The notes beneath the pieces are model-generated. The model was not told the DNA's origin. It worked only from the letters and a program-made list of their open reading frames with translations, and did not search any database. Of a DNA stretch of 64,000 nucleotides, positions 1-42,202 are shown one piece after another; positions within the stretch are counted from its first letter, which is position 1; the number at the start of each line of letters is the position of its first letter. Source of the stretch: Dromaius novaehollandiae (Eukaryota; Chordata; Aves; Casuariiformes; Dromaiidae); contig NC_088099.1 in the NCBI RefSeq assembly GCF_036370855.1, positions 24,209,501-24,273,500 of the forward strand. The letters are read 5' to 3'. The translations under genes were made by a program, and so were the position numbers.

Positions 1-640
1 CATTTGGCAACACTGACAGACCAAGCACTCAGAAATTCTGAATTTCAGCCAGCAGTCTTGATATGAGTCTGGAAATCACAACAGTTTAACTAATTAATGC
101 AAGGTTTTCTTTCTCCTTGTTTTCTTGGTCTTGAATTGTTACGATTCCAACTCCATTTTTTCTAGATAGGAGCCTGTACAAGAAAAAAAATGGAAAAAAC
201 ACTTTAAAAAATTTGAGTTCTCAGAAAGACATGTAGGATTAGAAGGAACCTCCTGTGCCATCACACCTGATAACAGAGACAGCCACAGTGTGGAGTAACT
301 TTTGCAAAGCAGTGTGGTACGGTGATAAAACAGTCACATCTTTGGCCTCTACAACATCTACTGTGAGGCTGTTCCAGAACGCAACTGTTCTGAAGCGTGA
401 AACCCCTAAACTTCCAGCCTAGATTATTCCTGTTTGTTTTGGGGTCAGCGTTATCCTTTGATAGTAACAAGACTGGACTTCAGGAAAACACCAAGTGCTG
501 CAAACGGCAGCGGCCACGTATAGGAAAGGCCACAATGGCATCAGCATCATCGACCAGCAGCAACTCTGATGGCAAAACACAGCATGAAAACCAGAGATGA
601 AAACCAAAGATACGAAGTCGGTGAAAGCCGCTCGGACACT
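1..640. other. Upstream flank, no gene recognised
   Basis: AT-balanced sequence before the CpG island. Short open frames occur on both strands, but none resembles a known protein or has clear splice signals. It is probably distal promoter or intergenic DNA of NMT2. Confidence 0.5.
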
Positions 641-973
641 GCTAAGAGCTGCCGGCTGCAGCCTCCCCGACCGCCGGTGTGGCCCGGCCTGCCCGCGAGG
701 CCCGGCCTGCCCAGGCTGCCGAAGCAGAGGGCGCAGCGCTGCGGGGAGGCCCAGGCCCGCGGGGCTGCCGGCCGAGGGAGGCTCCCGGCGGGGCCGGCGC
801 GCTTCGCCCGGGCAGGGCGGCGGCGCCTCCGCCCGCCCTCGGCGCCCGGGGGAGGCCGGGCCGCGGCGGCAGGGAAGGCGGCGGGAGAGGCCGGGCGCGG
901 GGCCGGGCGCGGGGCGGCGCGCAGCCGGCGCGCAGCCCCCGCCCCGCCTCGCCCCCACGGGCCGACGGGGAGC

Positions 974-1043
974 GGCCCCAGGCCCCAGGCCCCAGGCCCC
1001 AGGCCCCAGGCCCCAGGCCCCAGGCCCCAGGCCCCAGGCCCCG
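974..1043 (+). repeat. GGCCCCA heptanucleotide tandem repeat
   Basis: Nine perfect copies of GGCCCCA run from 974 to 1036, followed by one copy with a final-base change. The minus strand reads TGGGGCC repeatedly, so it has regularly spaced runs of four G and could form G-quadruplexes. The array lies about 160 bp upstream of the NMT2 start codon, in the CpG island, either in the 5' UTR or the core promoter. Confidence 0.95.
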
Positions 1044-1198
1044 GCGACCGCCGCCGCCGCCGCCTCCTCCTCCTCCTGCGCGGCGAGCGCGGGGAGGACG
1101 GCAGCTAGAGGGAGCTGCTCCAGCCTGCCGCGGCCCGCGCGCCCCGTCCCTTTCATAGGCTCCCGCGCCGCCTCCCCGCCCTCCCCCCTTCCCCCGTG

Positions 1199-32213
<31,015 letters not shown>

Positions 32214-32855
32214 GGACATTTGTGTTCCTAGAACTCTGAGGTCATCGTTTGAGTTAATTTGATCTCCATAACAACTCTTGGAACAGTATTGTTCAAGAGG
32301 AGTAAAAGCACAACATCAGTGATACTGAAATAGTCCATTAAACCTGAACAATGAAGAAATCCATATGCGACCAAATTTATGCATTTTCAGATAGATCAGA
32401 AGGTCCATGAAACTCTTTTATTGTCCATGAAAAGAATAAAAGCACATTCATTTATGTTTCAAAGCTTAGCTTGCACCTTGATGAGAAGAAGGTATTTTTT
32501 TTCCACTCTGTAGAAAAGACTGTTTTGTACAAACTGAACTTCAGTGGTGGATTAGGGTACAAAAATATTTGCTATTATGTGGATGAACTGCTGCATTTCT
32601 ATTTATTAAGTGGTGGTGTATGTTTGTCAGTGTAACAGAATGAAGGATACAAACTTGAGTATCTTTGCTTATTTACATCACGTGGATATCATCATTTGGG
32701 GGAAAATCATGAAGTATGATACGTTTGTAGCTCTATGAAAGTCCTGGATGTTTTTGTAACTGGAGCAGTATGACAATGTACTGGTTTAACTGGTGCATTT
32801 ATTTCTCCGTAAGCAACGCTGCCAAATCAATAAAAATACAGATTTGTACTTTGAT
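32214..32855 (+). other. NMT2: NMT2 3' UTR with two poly(A) signals
   Basis: After the TGA ending at 32213, an AATAAA occurs at 32435-32440 and another at 32829-32834. The end is set just beyond the second. A further plus-strand AATAAA at 36636-36641 could serve a much longer 3' UTR, but nothing in the sequence proves it. Confidence 0.65.
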
Positions 32856-32859
32856 CTTC

Positions 32860-35800
32860 AATAGATCAGTGGATTGATTTAACAGTATCGCACTGTTCAG
32901 TGCAGGTGTTATCTATGTTGCTGGAATGATTATACATTACTGTACTTAATTTACAGTTGTGGCACAAAAACTTAGTTTTTCCTCAGTAGATTAACATCAG
33001 CCTGTGTGTAAAACTAAGAATTTTAGTAGTGCTATCAGGATATTTATAGTTTGAATGTTTTCAATGCTTCTGCAAAAATTGCACATATTCCTTTGTCTAC
33101 TTTGATTTCCTATGAAGACTGTAATTCTAATGAAAAGTATCTTGTGTAAATAAGTATTCATAAATTGTTCCTCGTAGTGTTTTTATCCTGACTTTGGAAC
33201 AAAAAGTTTGCTATATATGTGGTTGGTAAGCAATCCTCAGTCCTTGGAAGTCTGTGTACTGCTCTTCCTGAAATGTAAGAGGGCTGATCTTTTGTTGATG
33301 AGGGAGAGCTGTTTTAATTCCTTCATGAATGCTCAGCAACCAGAATGGCTTCTGAAGCACTTTATATACATTCCAGCACAGTGTAATAGTTAGATATGAT
33401 AGCAGTTCTTTCGATTTACGTATGCTGCAGTAATACAAGCACCAAGAAGATCAGCAGTGATAAACTGTTCTAGCTGAAAGTGCCAAATTGTGGTAGTGAA
33501 GCCTCTGCGCTGTGAGCATATTTTGAATGTGACTTGACTATCTCATGAAATGCAAATGTCTAAACTTTCCTTTTAAACATGCCTGTAATTCTGACAGCAA
33601 GTTTTGCTGAAAGTCAAATTCTGGAACTTAAAGCATCAATTTAGATGAAGATAAATTTGTCTGTTCTTCCTAACTGCTGGCCTTATCCACCTCCTTATGG
33701 CATTTTTATTCCATTTTATTCCTCCCTCTCCTTTTCCAATGTGTGAATGATTTGGAGTTTGGTTACTTTCTTTTTTTTCCTTTTTTTTTCTTTTTTTGCT
33801 TGGTTAAATTATAGTGAGAGGATTCTGCCCTAGAGACAGTGATAGAAAATTTCCCTTGTTACATTATAGCTCTGTGTTCAAAGCATTCAACTTCCTTCAA
33901 ACAAAGGAAGGGATTGAACTTGGCTTGTCTGACCCCAAGTATGCACCAGCTAGGGGCCTCATGAAAAAAAGGGCTTTAAAGGAGATCTTTCAGACTTCAG
34001 AGGGTGGAGTCAGGCATTACAATTTTGGCCGCTCTAGTCACTGTCTATACCTGTGTAGACAGTTCTATACCTGTATAGACAGCTCTGCCAGCATAGGTGC
34101 AGCTCTGACTCCCTGTATGAGGCCTGAGCAGAATTAAGTGCCTGAAGATATAATCCCAGCAGCTGGGTGGAGTGCTTCAGCTGTCTGAAGTAACAGGAGG
34201 AGTTTAATCCCAACTCTGTCAAAGACTTAAGTTCTTAACTCCCCAAAGGCAAGAAGTTGCTTTCCCTGCTAGGAATTCACATCGAGGCATGCTGGGAAAG
34301 GAGGGGATTTACTATGGGACTTCAGTGCATTTTGTTTAGGTTCTAAAGGCAGATTTGTCTGGATTTGACAACAGTGCATGGCTCTGGCCTTGTGGCTAAG
34401 ATACTTCCCTGCTAAGAAATGATCTGAACCCAGGTGTCACTAATCTGGGTGGGTGGTCTTGAATGCTAGGTGAATGATACGCGTGATTTCTCTGCCTTCA
34501 CTCTGTCTACCCCACCAAAAAAAAAAAAAAAAGTAGAAGGAAAGGCGGACAATTTATTTTCTCTTCTGTTTCCTGAAATCTCAAGGCAAATCTCCCCACT
34601 TCTGTTTGGAAAAGCTCCTAGGCCACGACAGGACCAAGCATGTCCGGTCAGAAGGTAGGATGAACCTGGCTTCCTTGCAGCCTGGCTTCCCACCCTGCTG
34701 TTGAGGTGATTGCATGTGGGGGAAGGAGCGTAGCCACTTCACTTTTGCCATCTTCTGGGGAAAAAGAGTATCATTTTCTTCTGAATCTGTGGGGTGCAAA
34801 TTTGTCTGTCTCATTTTCCAGTTTGTGAAGCTGTGTATTAACTGAGAGAAAGAAGGGCAGTCATGCTCCTGTTGAAGCTGTGCTGCACCATAGCTAAGAA
34901 TGCAAATTTACTGGGCCAGAGGGATGTGGGAAGTAACCATCTGAGCATATGCATGGGGGCAGTTCCTGGAGAGTCCTGCTCATAAAACTGTTTTCTAATA
35001 GCTGTTTAATCCAAGAGAGTCTCTCCTGCCCCTGCTGAGTGCTCAAGCCTGTCAGCTAGCCATACTCTTTACCTCAAGTAATTTGCTGAAGCATCACAGC
35101 TTCAAGGATGTGAATCTAGAAGGTGTCCCTGCCTGCCCCCACACCAGGAGACAATCACTTAGGAAGTGGAAACTGCAGGAACTCATGCTCGCTTCCTAGG
35201 CAGGTGCCTAACTCCAGAGTATTATCAATGTGGGTGCTGCTACCAGCAGCTCTGACAGAGAGGCTCTTGTGTGGTTTCAGAAATTGAAGCTATCCATGCA
35301 TTAGACTTGGTACCAGAACAGCCACCAGGTAAGACTCCTCAAAAAACAAATACATGGTTTCCCGAAAATATGGCAGACTAGTTTAACAGCTCACCCCACC
35401 ACCTTTCCCACCAGTCTGTTGAAATCTCTTCTGTAATTCCTTTCCTAGAGTAACTTTCCAGCTGTGGAGGGGAAACAAATACCTGAAGAAAGCTATAGAC
35501 CTGAGCAAGCAGCAAGGTGCATAAAAGATGACTGCTGCAACATTTATGTTCTTTACCAGAGGTAATCCTCACGCTTTGTTTAAAGACTCAGATTTAAATG
35601 TCGTGTTAGAATGAGCTAGCATGTGAATTAAAAGCACTAGTTCTAGTATGCCCTTAAAATTTTATGCATCTAAAAAGCCAAAGCAACTGAGGTGTATGAA
35701 GGTTAATGAAGCAAGGCCAAAAAAAAAAAAAAAAAAAAAAGCCCCACACTCTCTCCTTGCCACCTCCAGCCAGGGAGGGCAAAAATTTTGGCATTCGGTA

Positions 35801-36870
35801 TCTGTTTTGTTTAACCTTCAGGAAGCCTCACAATTACAGAATCATGAGTACTGCCTCCCTTTGTAGTTGACATCATGAACTTCTAAATAAATACAAAATA
35901 CAGATTAGCTGGCTGATTAGATGGCACTGAAAGGATAAGCAAAGCTGTGAAAACTACACCATCTTTAAGAAACAACAAAGTAAACTCCCTTAAGATATTT
36001 TGATCTTTCTTATATAGTATCACAGTAGTGACTTTTTAAAATATTGAGCTCCAACTAAATTCCTATGTTGCTGACTTTGATGGTATCTGAGTTGTATCAC
36101 CATTCCGCTTCCTTCCTACAAAACAACTGTCTCACTAGGAAACTGTTCCTAGTCCTCACTAAAACTAAAGGAAACTCAAAAGTTGTTGGGTACATTTTCA
36201 GTCTCTTGCAGTGGTTTACAGCCATCATCTGCTACTTTACCTACACCAGTACATAGCTTATATAGACTTACTGGGAAATAATTTTAGACTCCATTTAGAA
36301 ATCAATTTGAGTTTAGATTAGTCTAATGCACAGATCCTGTGGGGGGAAAAATGTAATAATTTGCATACAGAAGTCTTTTTCAAAATGCATCAAAGTAGTA
36401 ATTTGGTCTTGTTCTGTATATGAAAAGTAAAGTTTTTTCTTTAGCATATCAGACAGAAAATATTGTTGGAATCCAAGTCTGCATGCATTCTTGACCAAAA
36501 CAAGCTCAGTGTTCAGCAGAGCAAAGTATGAGAGTTCAAACGGGAAGTCTGCCTGTACTATTGGTTACAGCTGCTTACTTGAAACAAGCATTGAACCAGC
36601 TTTTAAAAAGTTATACCAGCATGGACATTTGTTTAAATAAACTTTCAATTTTGGTATCGATTTGTTTGAATAATTACACTTAAATTGCAGTGATTCCTGT
36701 TCAAAGTGTGTTCATCTGTTAAAAAAAACAAGTTTGCTTAATGCTTTACACTAATTCCAAGGACATACTTACTGTAGTATCTTCTGTTATCTCAGGCTGT
36801 TCATTTAGTGATTTTAAGTCCATGAACTCCAAATGCAAGTGAAGTATTAAGCCCTAGATACAGACACACA
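32860..36870. other. Intergenic region between NMT2 and RPP38
   Basis: The two genes converge here. No coding exon was recognised. The left part may be extended NMT2 3' UTR. A possible decayed repeat covers about 33900-35240, and long A runs occur at 34517-34532 (16 A) and 35719-35740 (22 A). Confidence 0.6.
33900..35240. repeat. Possible unclassified ancient repeat block
   Basis: Includes two adjacent near-palindromes (TCTATACCTGTGTAGACAG and TCTATACCTGTATAGACAG, 34043-34082), a tRNA-like string around 34380-34440 (GTGGCTAAGATACTTCCCTG, then CTGAACCCAGGTGTC), and a GGTGCCTAACTCC block near 35205 reminiscent of old amniote transposon consensus text. I cannot name the family or fix the edges. 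Confidence 0.25.
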
Positions 36871-36888
36871 GATGTTTCAGCAGTACTC

Positions 36889-36894
36889 TTTAAT
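36889..36894 (-). terminator. RPP38: Candidate RPP38 poly(A) signal
   Basis: On the minus strand this reads ATTAAA, about 155 bases after the RPP38 stop codon. No canonical AATAAA was seen between the stop and this site, so this variant is the best local candidate. Confidence 0.4.
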
Positions 36895-37048
36895 ATAAAA
36901 GCAGAAAGAACCTCAACTGAATGGAACATAGCTCACTTCAACTTACACTGAAGTGCTTCACACTATAAAGCCTTATAACATAGTTAAGTATTTTATATTG
37001 AGTAAACAAATAAAATCAATTTAACAGGAAGAGCTGAACTAAAGTCAA

Positions 37049-37900
37049 TTATGTTGAAAGAACTTTTTTCTTTTTGCGAGGTGGCTTCCTTATCTTATTT
37101 GGATTTGGAACAAGCTTCTTGATTTTCAAAGGCTGCAAAACTACATTTGAAAAACCAAGCTGATTGCTTTCAGTATGCTTCCACTTCTGGCTTGTAAGCT
37201 CTTCCCCCAGTGCTTCTGCAGGCTGCTCTGGATCTTGAATTTCTGAAGAATCTAAATGTACATCTGCCACAGATTGTTCAGTGCTGTAATGAATCCATGG
37301 CACTTCCAAAGCAGGTATCTTTGGAATTATTGCTTCTACTACCTCAGTGAATTTATCAGACTGCCTTTTAAAGCCTAGTGCTAAAACAGAGGTTAAGCCA
37401 AGAAGCGGTGCAATTGTTTCACTGAGACGGGGAACCTGGCCTGCTGGTGTTGCTCGACTTGCACTCAGATGAATAAGATGTGATGTGATCATGTCAGGTT
37501 TTGCAGACTTGCACACCAGCAAGAGAATAAGTTCATTTCTTTCCAAAGCTTTTGTAGCTTCATTAATTCCAAGGGCAAGCTGCCTTCTGATATTTAAGTC
37601 AGTCCATCCTGGTTCTGGTCGATCGCCTTCTGTTTCCTTTTCTTTAGGGAGTTCACTGTTGGTAATATCACACTTGCTTTCTATTTGTTTTTTTGTAATG
37701 GAACGTCTTTTCTTTCTTGGAGTCTCAATCTTTTTAAGTCCAATATGTTTAATCCTCTCTTCTAAAGTCTGTAGTATAAAATGCATATCATCTCCATCTA
37801 TGGTTTTCCACTGAATAACATAGGGGTCATCTAAACATATTTTTACATTGATTTTCTTTGTTTTACGGAGTGATGCGGTCCCACGCTGAATTACAGGCAT
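37049..37900 (-). CDS. RPP38: Ribonuclease P/MRP protein subunit p38
   Basis: A protein subunit of nuclear RNase P (tRNA 5' maturation) and RNase MRP (rRNA processing), acting in the nucleolus and nucleus. The uninterrupted frame is 283 aa, the length of human RPP38. The motif DDMHFILQTLEERI (37-50) and the L7Ae-type RNA-binding fold (about 99-180), with LALGINEATKALERNEL and VCKSAKPDMITSHLI, match the family. So does the basic tail (about 257-280; KIKKLVPNPNKIRKPP, 258-273), probably a nuclear/nucleolar targeting and RNA-binding segment. The whole coding sequence is in one exon. An acceptor (CTTCACAG on the minus strand, exon top at 37931) lies 31 bases before the ATG, so the 5' UTR is spliced. 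The gene converges with NMT2 and its upstream side faces ACBD7. Confidence 0.97.
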   Translation of the reverse strand: MPVIQRGTASLRKTKKINVKICLDDPYVIQWKTIDGDDMHFILQTLEERIKHIGLKKIETPRKKRRSITKKQIESKCDITNSELPKEKETEGDRPEPGWTDLNIRRQLALGINEATKALERNELILLLVCKSAKPDMITSHLIHLSASRATPAGQVPRLSETIAPLLGLTSVLALGFKRQSDKFTEVVEAIIPKIPALEVPWIHYSTEQSVADVHLDSSEIQDPEQPAEALGEELTSQKWKHTESNQLGFSNVVLQPLKIKKLVPNPNKIRKPPRKKKKVLST

Positions 37901-37931
37901 CCTGATGTTCTTCTGTGTTTTGCTACCTCAA

Positions 37932-39446
37932 CTGTGAAGGGAAGAAAAAGGTAAACAGTAGTTCAAATACTATGTTTGCTGTGGACATCATTAACAGAAA
38001 TTTCTCCTGGGGGCCCAGCAGAGAAGCCTCAGATCTCAAAGTGATTCTGGCAACTATCACCCTCTACACATTAGCTCAGTGCTAATCCTTAAAAAGAAAT
38101 CTTGCACAATGCACAGAGTATCAGTCATCATAAGTTACATATTGTGCTGCCTTTTTTTTTTTCTTAATTAATGGAGTAGACTTGAGAGCAAGGCATCACT
38201 GATGTCCAGAGACCCTTCTGAAGCTGAACAAAAGCAAGAGGTAAAAATAAAGATGAAAAAAATGAGATGAAGGAACTGCTTAGTTTTCACTGCTGCACAT
38301 CTGCATTTTAGAAGTATTTTCCCAGGACCCCTATATGAAAAAAAAATTGCAGAATCCAAATACAAACAAGCTCCAAGTTCCTGAATTTAACTTTTTTAAA
38401 AACTTTACTTAATTTGCCTTTTCATTCTTCACTCCATGTCTTAATTATTTTTAAGATTTGCCTGCATTTAGAAGATGCGATAGAAGTCTGCAGACTCTAA
38501 CTCCTATGTTTTCATTGAAGAAAGGCAATTCTCTGCAGGCCTCCAGAAAGTTCAGAAGAGGCCTTTTATTCTTGCATCATCTAGACCGTGCCTATAGGGA
38601 TGAGAAAAATGAAACTGGAGCACAAGAACGGATAACTGTTCTAGCTCTGATCTGTCTAGTCCAGAGTACCCGCGAAGACATGATGGCAGGCCCAAGTACA
38701 GGCCTGGTTAGCTCCACAAGGCCCCATACTCCTGCTTGGGTTACTATTCACTCACTATCTCTCTGCTAAACTAGTGTATTTTTATTGTTACGCAGCTTGG
38801 CTGTGCATAAAATAGTTTAGGTTTTAAATTAAGGAGAATTAGCATATGACTCTGTCCCTGGGTTTCCTAATTACCCATGCAGAAATCTTGATGGCATTTA
38901 TGTACGTCTCTTGAGTGATGACCTCTAGGTATCTACAAAATACCGTTTCATTGGTCATATCAATTCTGTATGTACTGATAGCAACCTAGCTTGATTAAAA
39001 TCTATGGAGCTATTGGCCATGAAGCTGTGGAGTCCCTGTTGCTTACCTTCCCAGTGGGAACAACTGAAACACGGAAATGACAGCTCAAAATCCTGCATGT
39101 GTGCAACGGACAGTCAGGGGGAAAAATGGACGTTTACAACAGGTTAAAAGAAAAAACAGTGAGTTCCGTGTGGATTATCTCTTTTAGAGACTGTGACCGA
39201 CCACCTTTTACAGTGGGTAGAGAGCAGAGGCAGCAGCAGAGCTGGACAGGAGAAAAGAAAAGCATGAGAGATCCCGCAGCAGAGGGCTGCATTTCTGTTT
39301 TTCCAACGGGCACTACCGAGGAAAACGCAAAGCGTGTTTTACTTAGGAAATGAATCAATGAGGCCAAAAGAACAATTAAATTACTCTGCGAGTTGCTAGA
39401 CCCCCCACCACCACTCCCCCACTTCCCGACTGACTCCTACGTTTAC
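37932..39446 (-). other. RPP38: RPP38 5' UTR intron (inferred)
   Basis: The acceptor at 37932-37933 is convincing. The matching donor is inferred as CAG|GTAAAC on the minus strand, leaving an upstream exon that ends at 39447. Alternative donors lie further up at 39708, 39748 and 39788. The 103-codon plus-strand open frame at 38458-38769 inside this intron has no recognisable homology. Confidence 0.55.
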
Positions 39447-39523
39447 CTGAACCGCCGTTTCCAAAACCCTGCTCTCCAGCGCGCTTCCCGGGGCCCTTCA
39501 GCCCGCTCCCGCCGCGAGGCCTG

Positions 39524-39533
39524 GCGCACGCGC
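39524..39533. promoter_or_regulatory. NRF1-like palindrome
   Basis: GCGCACGCGC resembles the NRF1 site (GCGCATGCGC) common in promoters of housekeeping genes. It lies about 80 bases upstream of the inferred RPP38 first-exon donor, where a transcription start would be expected. Assignment is by motif only. Confidence 0.4.
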
Positions 39534-39561
39534 CTGAAAAATGAAGCCGCGGCGCGGCCTG

Positions 39562-39605
39562 CAGGGCTCCGCCAGCCACCAGGGCTCCGCCAGCCACCAG
39601 GGCTC
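39562..39605 (+). repeat. 18-bp tandem repeat, 2.4 copies
   Basis: CAGGGCTCCGCCAGCCAC occurs at 39562-39579 and 39580-39597, followed by a partial third copy. Located in the RPP38 CpG island. Confidence 0.9.
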
Positions 39606-39680
39606 AGCCTCTCGCCGCCGCGCAGGAGCCGGCCGGCGCCAGGACCGCGCCCGCCCTCACGGCTCGGAGCCGCCGCGCCC

Positions 39681-39800
39681 CGCTCCCGCCCCCGGAGCGA
39701 GCCCTACCTCGGCGGCGACCCGCTCCCGCCCCCCGAGCGAGCCCTACCTCGGCGGCGCCCCGCTCCCGCCCCCCGAGCGAGCCCTACCTCGGCGGCGCCC
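39681..39800 (+). repeat. 40-bp tandem triplication
   Basis: Three 40-base units occupy 39681-39720, 39721-39760 and 39761-39800. Units 2 and 3 are identical and unit 1 differs at two positions. Each unit carries, on the minus strand, the donor-like string CGAG|GTAGGGC. The duplication must be recent because the copies have hardly diverged. Confidence 0.97.
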
Positions 39801-40260
39801 CACGCGGCCTCCTCACAGTCCCCGAACCCGCCTCCGCCGCTTGGCGCCGGCGCCGAGGGCAGCCCCGCCCCGCCCCGCCCGGGGAGCCATGACGCGGCAG
39901 CGGCCGCAGCGGGGAATGGCGGCGGGGCGCAGCCCTGCAGAGCTGGCGGCCCCCGGCCCGGCCTCGTCCCCGGCGCCTCGGGAGCCGCCCCTCTTGGTTT
40001 AAGAGACCTAACCATAAACGTGTCCTGAAGCATTCCTAATGCGGCAGACAAAGCCCCGGGCTCAGACAGAGCTGCTGCCTTCCCTGCCACAGGCAGCAGC
40101 CGCTGGGCTGGGCCCCGCGGGCGCGGCCGGGCTTTGGGCTTTGTCCGCTGCCCTCCGCCGCGAAAGGCTCCAGCACCGCCAGCGGTGGGGGGGCTGTGGG
40201 GCCCGTCCGCGTGGCCCCGTCCCGTGAGGGAGCGCCGGATCTAGCGGCGGCCCCGGGAGC

Positions 40261-41879
40261 CCCCTTCTTCTGAGCCTAAAAACCTAAACGCCGAGCTGCG
40301 GGGATGCTGCGGCTGATGTGGTGTCCGAGTCCCGCGATGATACGCAGGCGCCTGTCGGGGCAGACAGAGCGGCCCCAGCGTGGCACGAAGGCCGTGGATG
40401 GACGCTTGGGCCAGGGCCGGGGCCAGGTCGGGGGCTGCAGGCAGGGTTGTGCAGAGCTCCTGGCAGCGAAGGCTGCAGAGAGCCCAAGTCCCGAGGAGCT
40501 GGAGGCTGGATTTTCCAAGCAGGTGTTGAGACACATTGTCCTGTGCTGAGACTGAGGGAAGATTTCCCAGCCGAGGGCTGTGGCAAGGAGCCTGCAACTG
40601 CCCGGGGTGGTACTTGGGAGCGTTCAGGTGATGTGAGGAGAAAATAACACAGTTAGTAATTTGCATTCACTACAGATTTGAGAGACTGAGCAAACAAAAC
40701 CTGAATCCTGCTGAGTTTTGCTAATTGGGCCGTTAGGACCATGCGAGACACTTGCAAGGCAGCGCGTGGCAGGCCAGGCTTCTCCAGAGGGCTTGAGGTG
40801 TGTAAGTGTTGTGTACATACTATGTATGTTACTATGTAACATACTATAACACATATATAGTATATAACATATATACTACTAACTATAGATAACATACTAT
40901 GTTATATATAGCTAATAAGATGACACATAAGAACTGATTATTTAGGATGCTTTTCAGACGCTGCTGTGAACCATTAACAAATCCCTAAAAATACGTTCTA
41001 TTTCTGTATTTAGCTTAGCGCATAATATTGCACGTGGTTTCTTGTATATGAGTGTGACTTGGGTAAAACACAGCTTCCCTAGCAAAAGTAATGGCATCTT
41101 TGCTCTGTTGTTTTGGAGACAGGAGTTGACTGAGTTGATTTCAAAGTTTTTTGATCTCTGTTTTTATTTACTGAAGTTCACTTTTTTTGTTTTTCTCTTT
41201 AAGCCGTAGCTTAACTTGACCTGGACCTAAGTTGGGAGAAAACAGTCTTTTTAAATGGGTTTATGGAAGTTAATGGATTTAAAAATCTTGAAGTGTTATG
41301 ATTAAATCATGCTCTAGGAATGATGAATATAAACTTACTGAAGCAGTAATACAAAGAATTTACGGATTGGTATAACAGATGAGCAGGGATGGATTTTTGA
41401 TTTTTTCTTCCTTTAATGGGTCCAATTTTAGGCTAGTTTATCAATTCTTGTGATAGTCGTTTTATTCTGTGTTTAGTAGAACGAAGAAAGTAACATCTAG
41501 CATTCTCGAGGTGTTTTGTTTGTGTAACTGGTTGCATCTGGTAGCCCCCACGTGACCCTCATGCTCTTTAGACTTCGTGCTGGAGCAGCCCCAGTTCTGC
41601 AACGTAGCAAGTCCCCAGGCAAGGCTAATAAATGGACAGAGGCTGCAGAGGGAGGAAGAAATAACAATAACGAGGGTGATTGCAATTCCCGTCAGATTCA
41701 CAGTAGGTCGCTCAGAAGAAATTCCTTTTTCAAACAAATGACTTGGAAATGTTGCCGTATTTCTTTTCGTAGGCTGGTGGCCTTGCTCTCAAGAGCACAG
41801 AAACAAGGCCCAAGCTGATTTTTTCTGAGGGCACAGGTATTAAGCCTGAATACCCAGAAATAATACCCAGAAAAAAATG
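40261..41879. other. Intergenic region between RPP38 and ACBD7
   Basis: No gene was recognised. Open frames at 40241-40666 come from GC-rich flank and show no known protein. A palindromic AT-rich tract lies at 40805-40915. A divergent non-coding transcript from the RPP38 promoter could run through here, but the sequence does not show one. Confidence 0.6.
40805..40915. repeat. AT-rich palindromic tract
   Basis: Built from short interleaved inverted motifs such as ACTATGTATGT, ACATACTATAACA, ACATATATAGTATATAACAT and AACATACTATGTTATATATAG. Several segments could fold into hairpins or cruciforms. Confidence 0.75.
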
Positions 41880-42202
41880 CCACCGCGTTCCTTCTGGGGC
41901 ATTAAGAGGAGCTGCAGTGCATCAGTACGGCGCTCGGGAGGAGCAGAGCGAGTGAGCCCCAGCAGGCCATGTCCCGCTCCTGCAGCACCAGGCCCACAGG
42001 GCTCTGCTGCGGTGCACAGAGCAGCCTCCGAGATGAGGTCACTTTGTCCCCGCTCCAATGCGCACGCTGAAATACAGCCCCCGCCGCGGGGCTTGCAGCG
42101 ACGGCTGGGGCTGCGGGGCAGGTCTGCGGTGCCCAGAGACATCAGCAGCGCGTCTGCGCCGGAGAAGGAGGGCGTCTGTCTCCTGGTCCCCGTCACAGCA
42201 TC
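41880..42202 (+). promoter_or_regulatory. ACBD7: GC-rich promoter and 5' UTR of ACBD7
   Basis: A small CpG-containing GC-rich segment ending directly at the ACBD7 start codon. A CCAAT motif lies near 42053-42057. The transcription start is not resolved, but the 5' UTR must lie in this segment if the four-codon first exon is right. Confidence 0.65.

Larger units (their letters stand above)
39460..40260. promoter_or_regulatory. RPP38: CpG island, RPP38 promoter
   Basis: Very high G+C and CpG density with multiple GC-box-like CCCGCCC strings. It lies upstream of the RPP38 coding exon, and its low-coordinate edge abuts the inferred minus-strand splice donor. CpG islands of this kind often fire in both directions, and in human a divergent non-coding transcript (RPP38-DT) starts here. 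No conserved plus-strand protein was recognised. Confidence 0.8.

Noticed and set aside
35719-35740. 22-base A run as the tail of a processed pseudogene
   Set aside because: The sequence before it resembles no known mRNA and no target-site duplication was seen.
37485-37814. 109-codon plus-strand open frame
   Set aside because: It is the antisense shadow of the RPP38 coding sequence.
38458-38769. 103-codon plus-strand open frame in the RPP38 intron
   Set aside because: No recognisable protein. It could be part of a divergent non-coding transcript, but nothing supports translation.
39393-40090. Open frames of 128-211 codons on both strands in the RPP38 CpG island
   Set aside because: Composition artefact. 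They run through the 18-bp and 40-bp tandem repeats and show no known domain.
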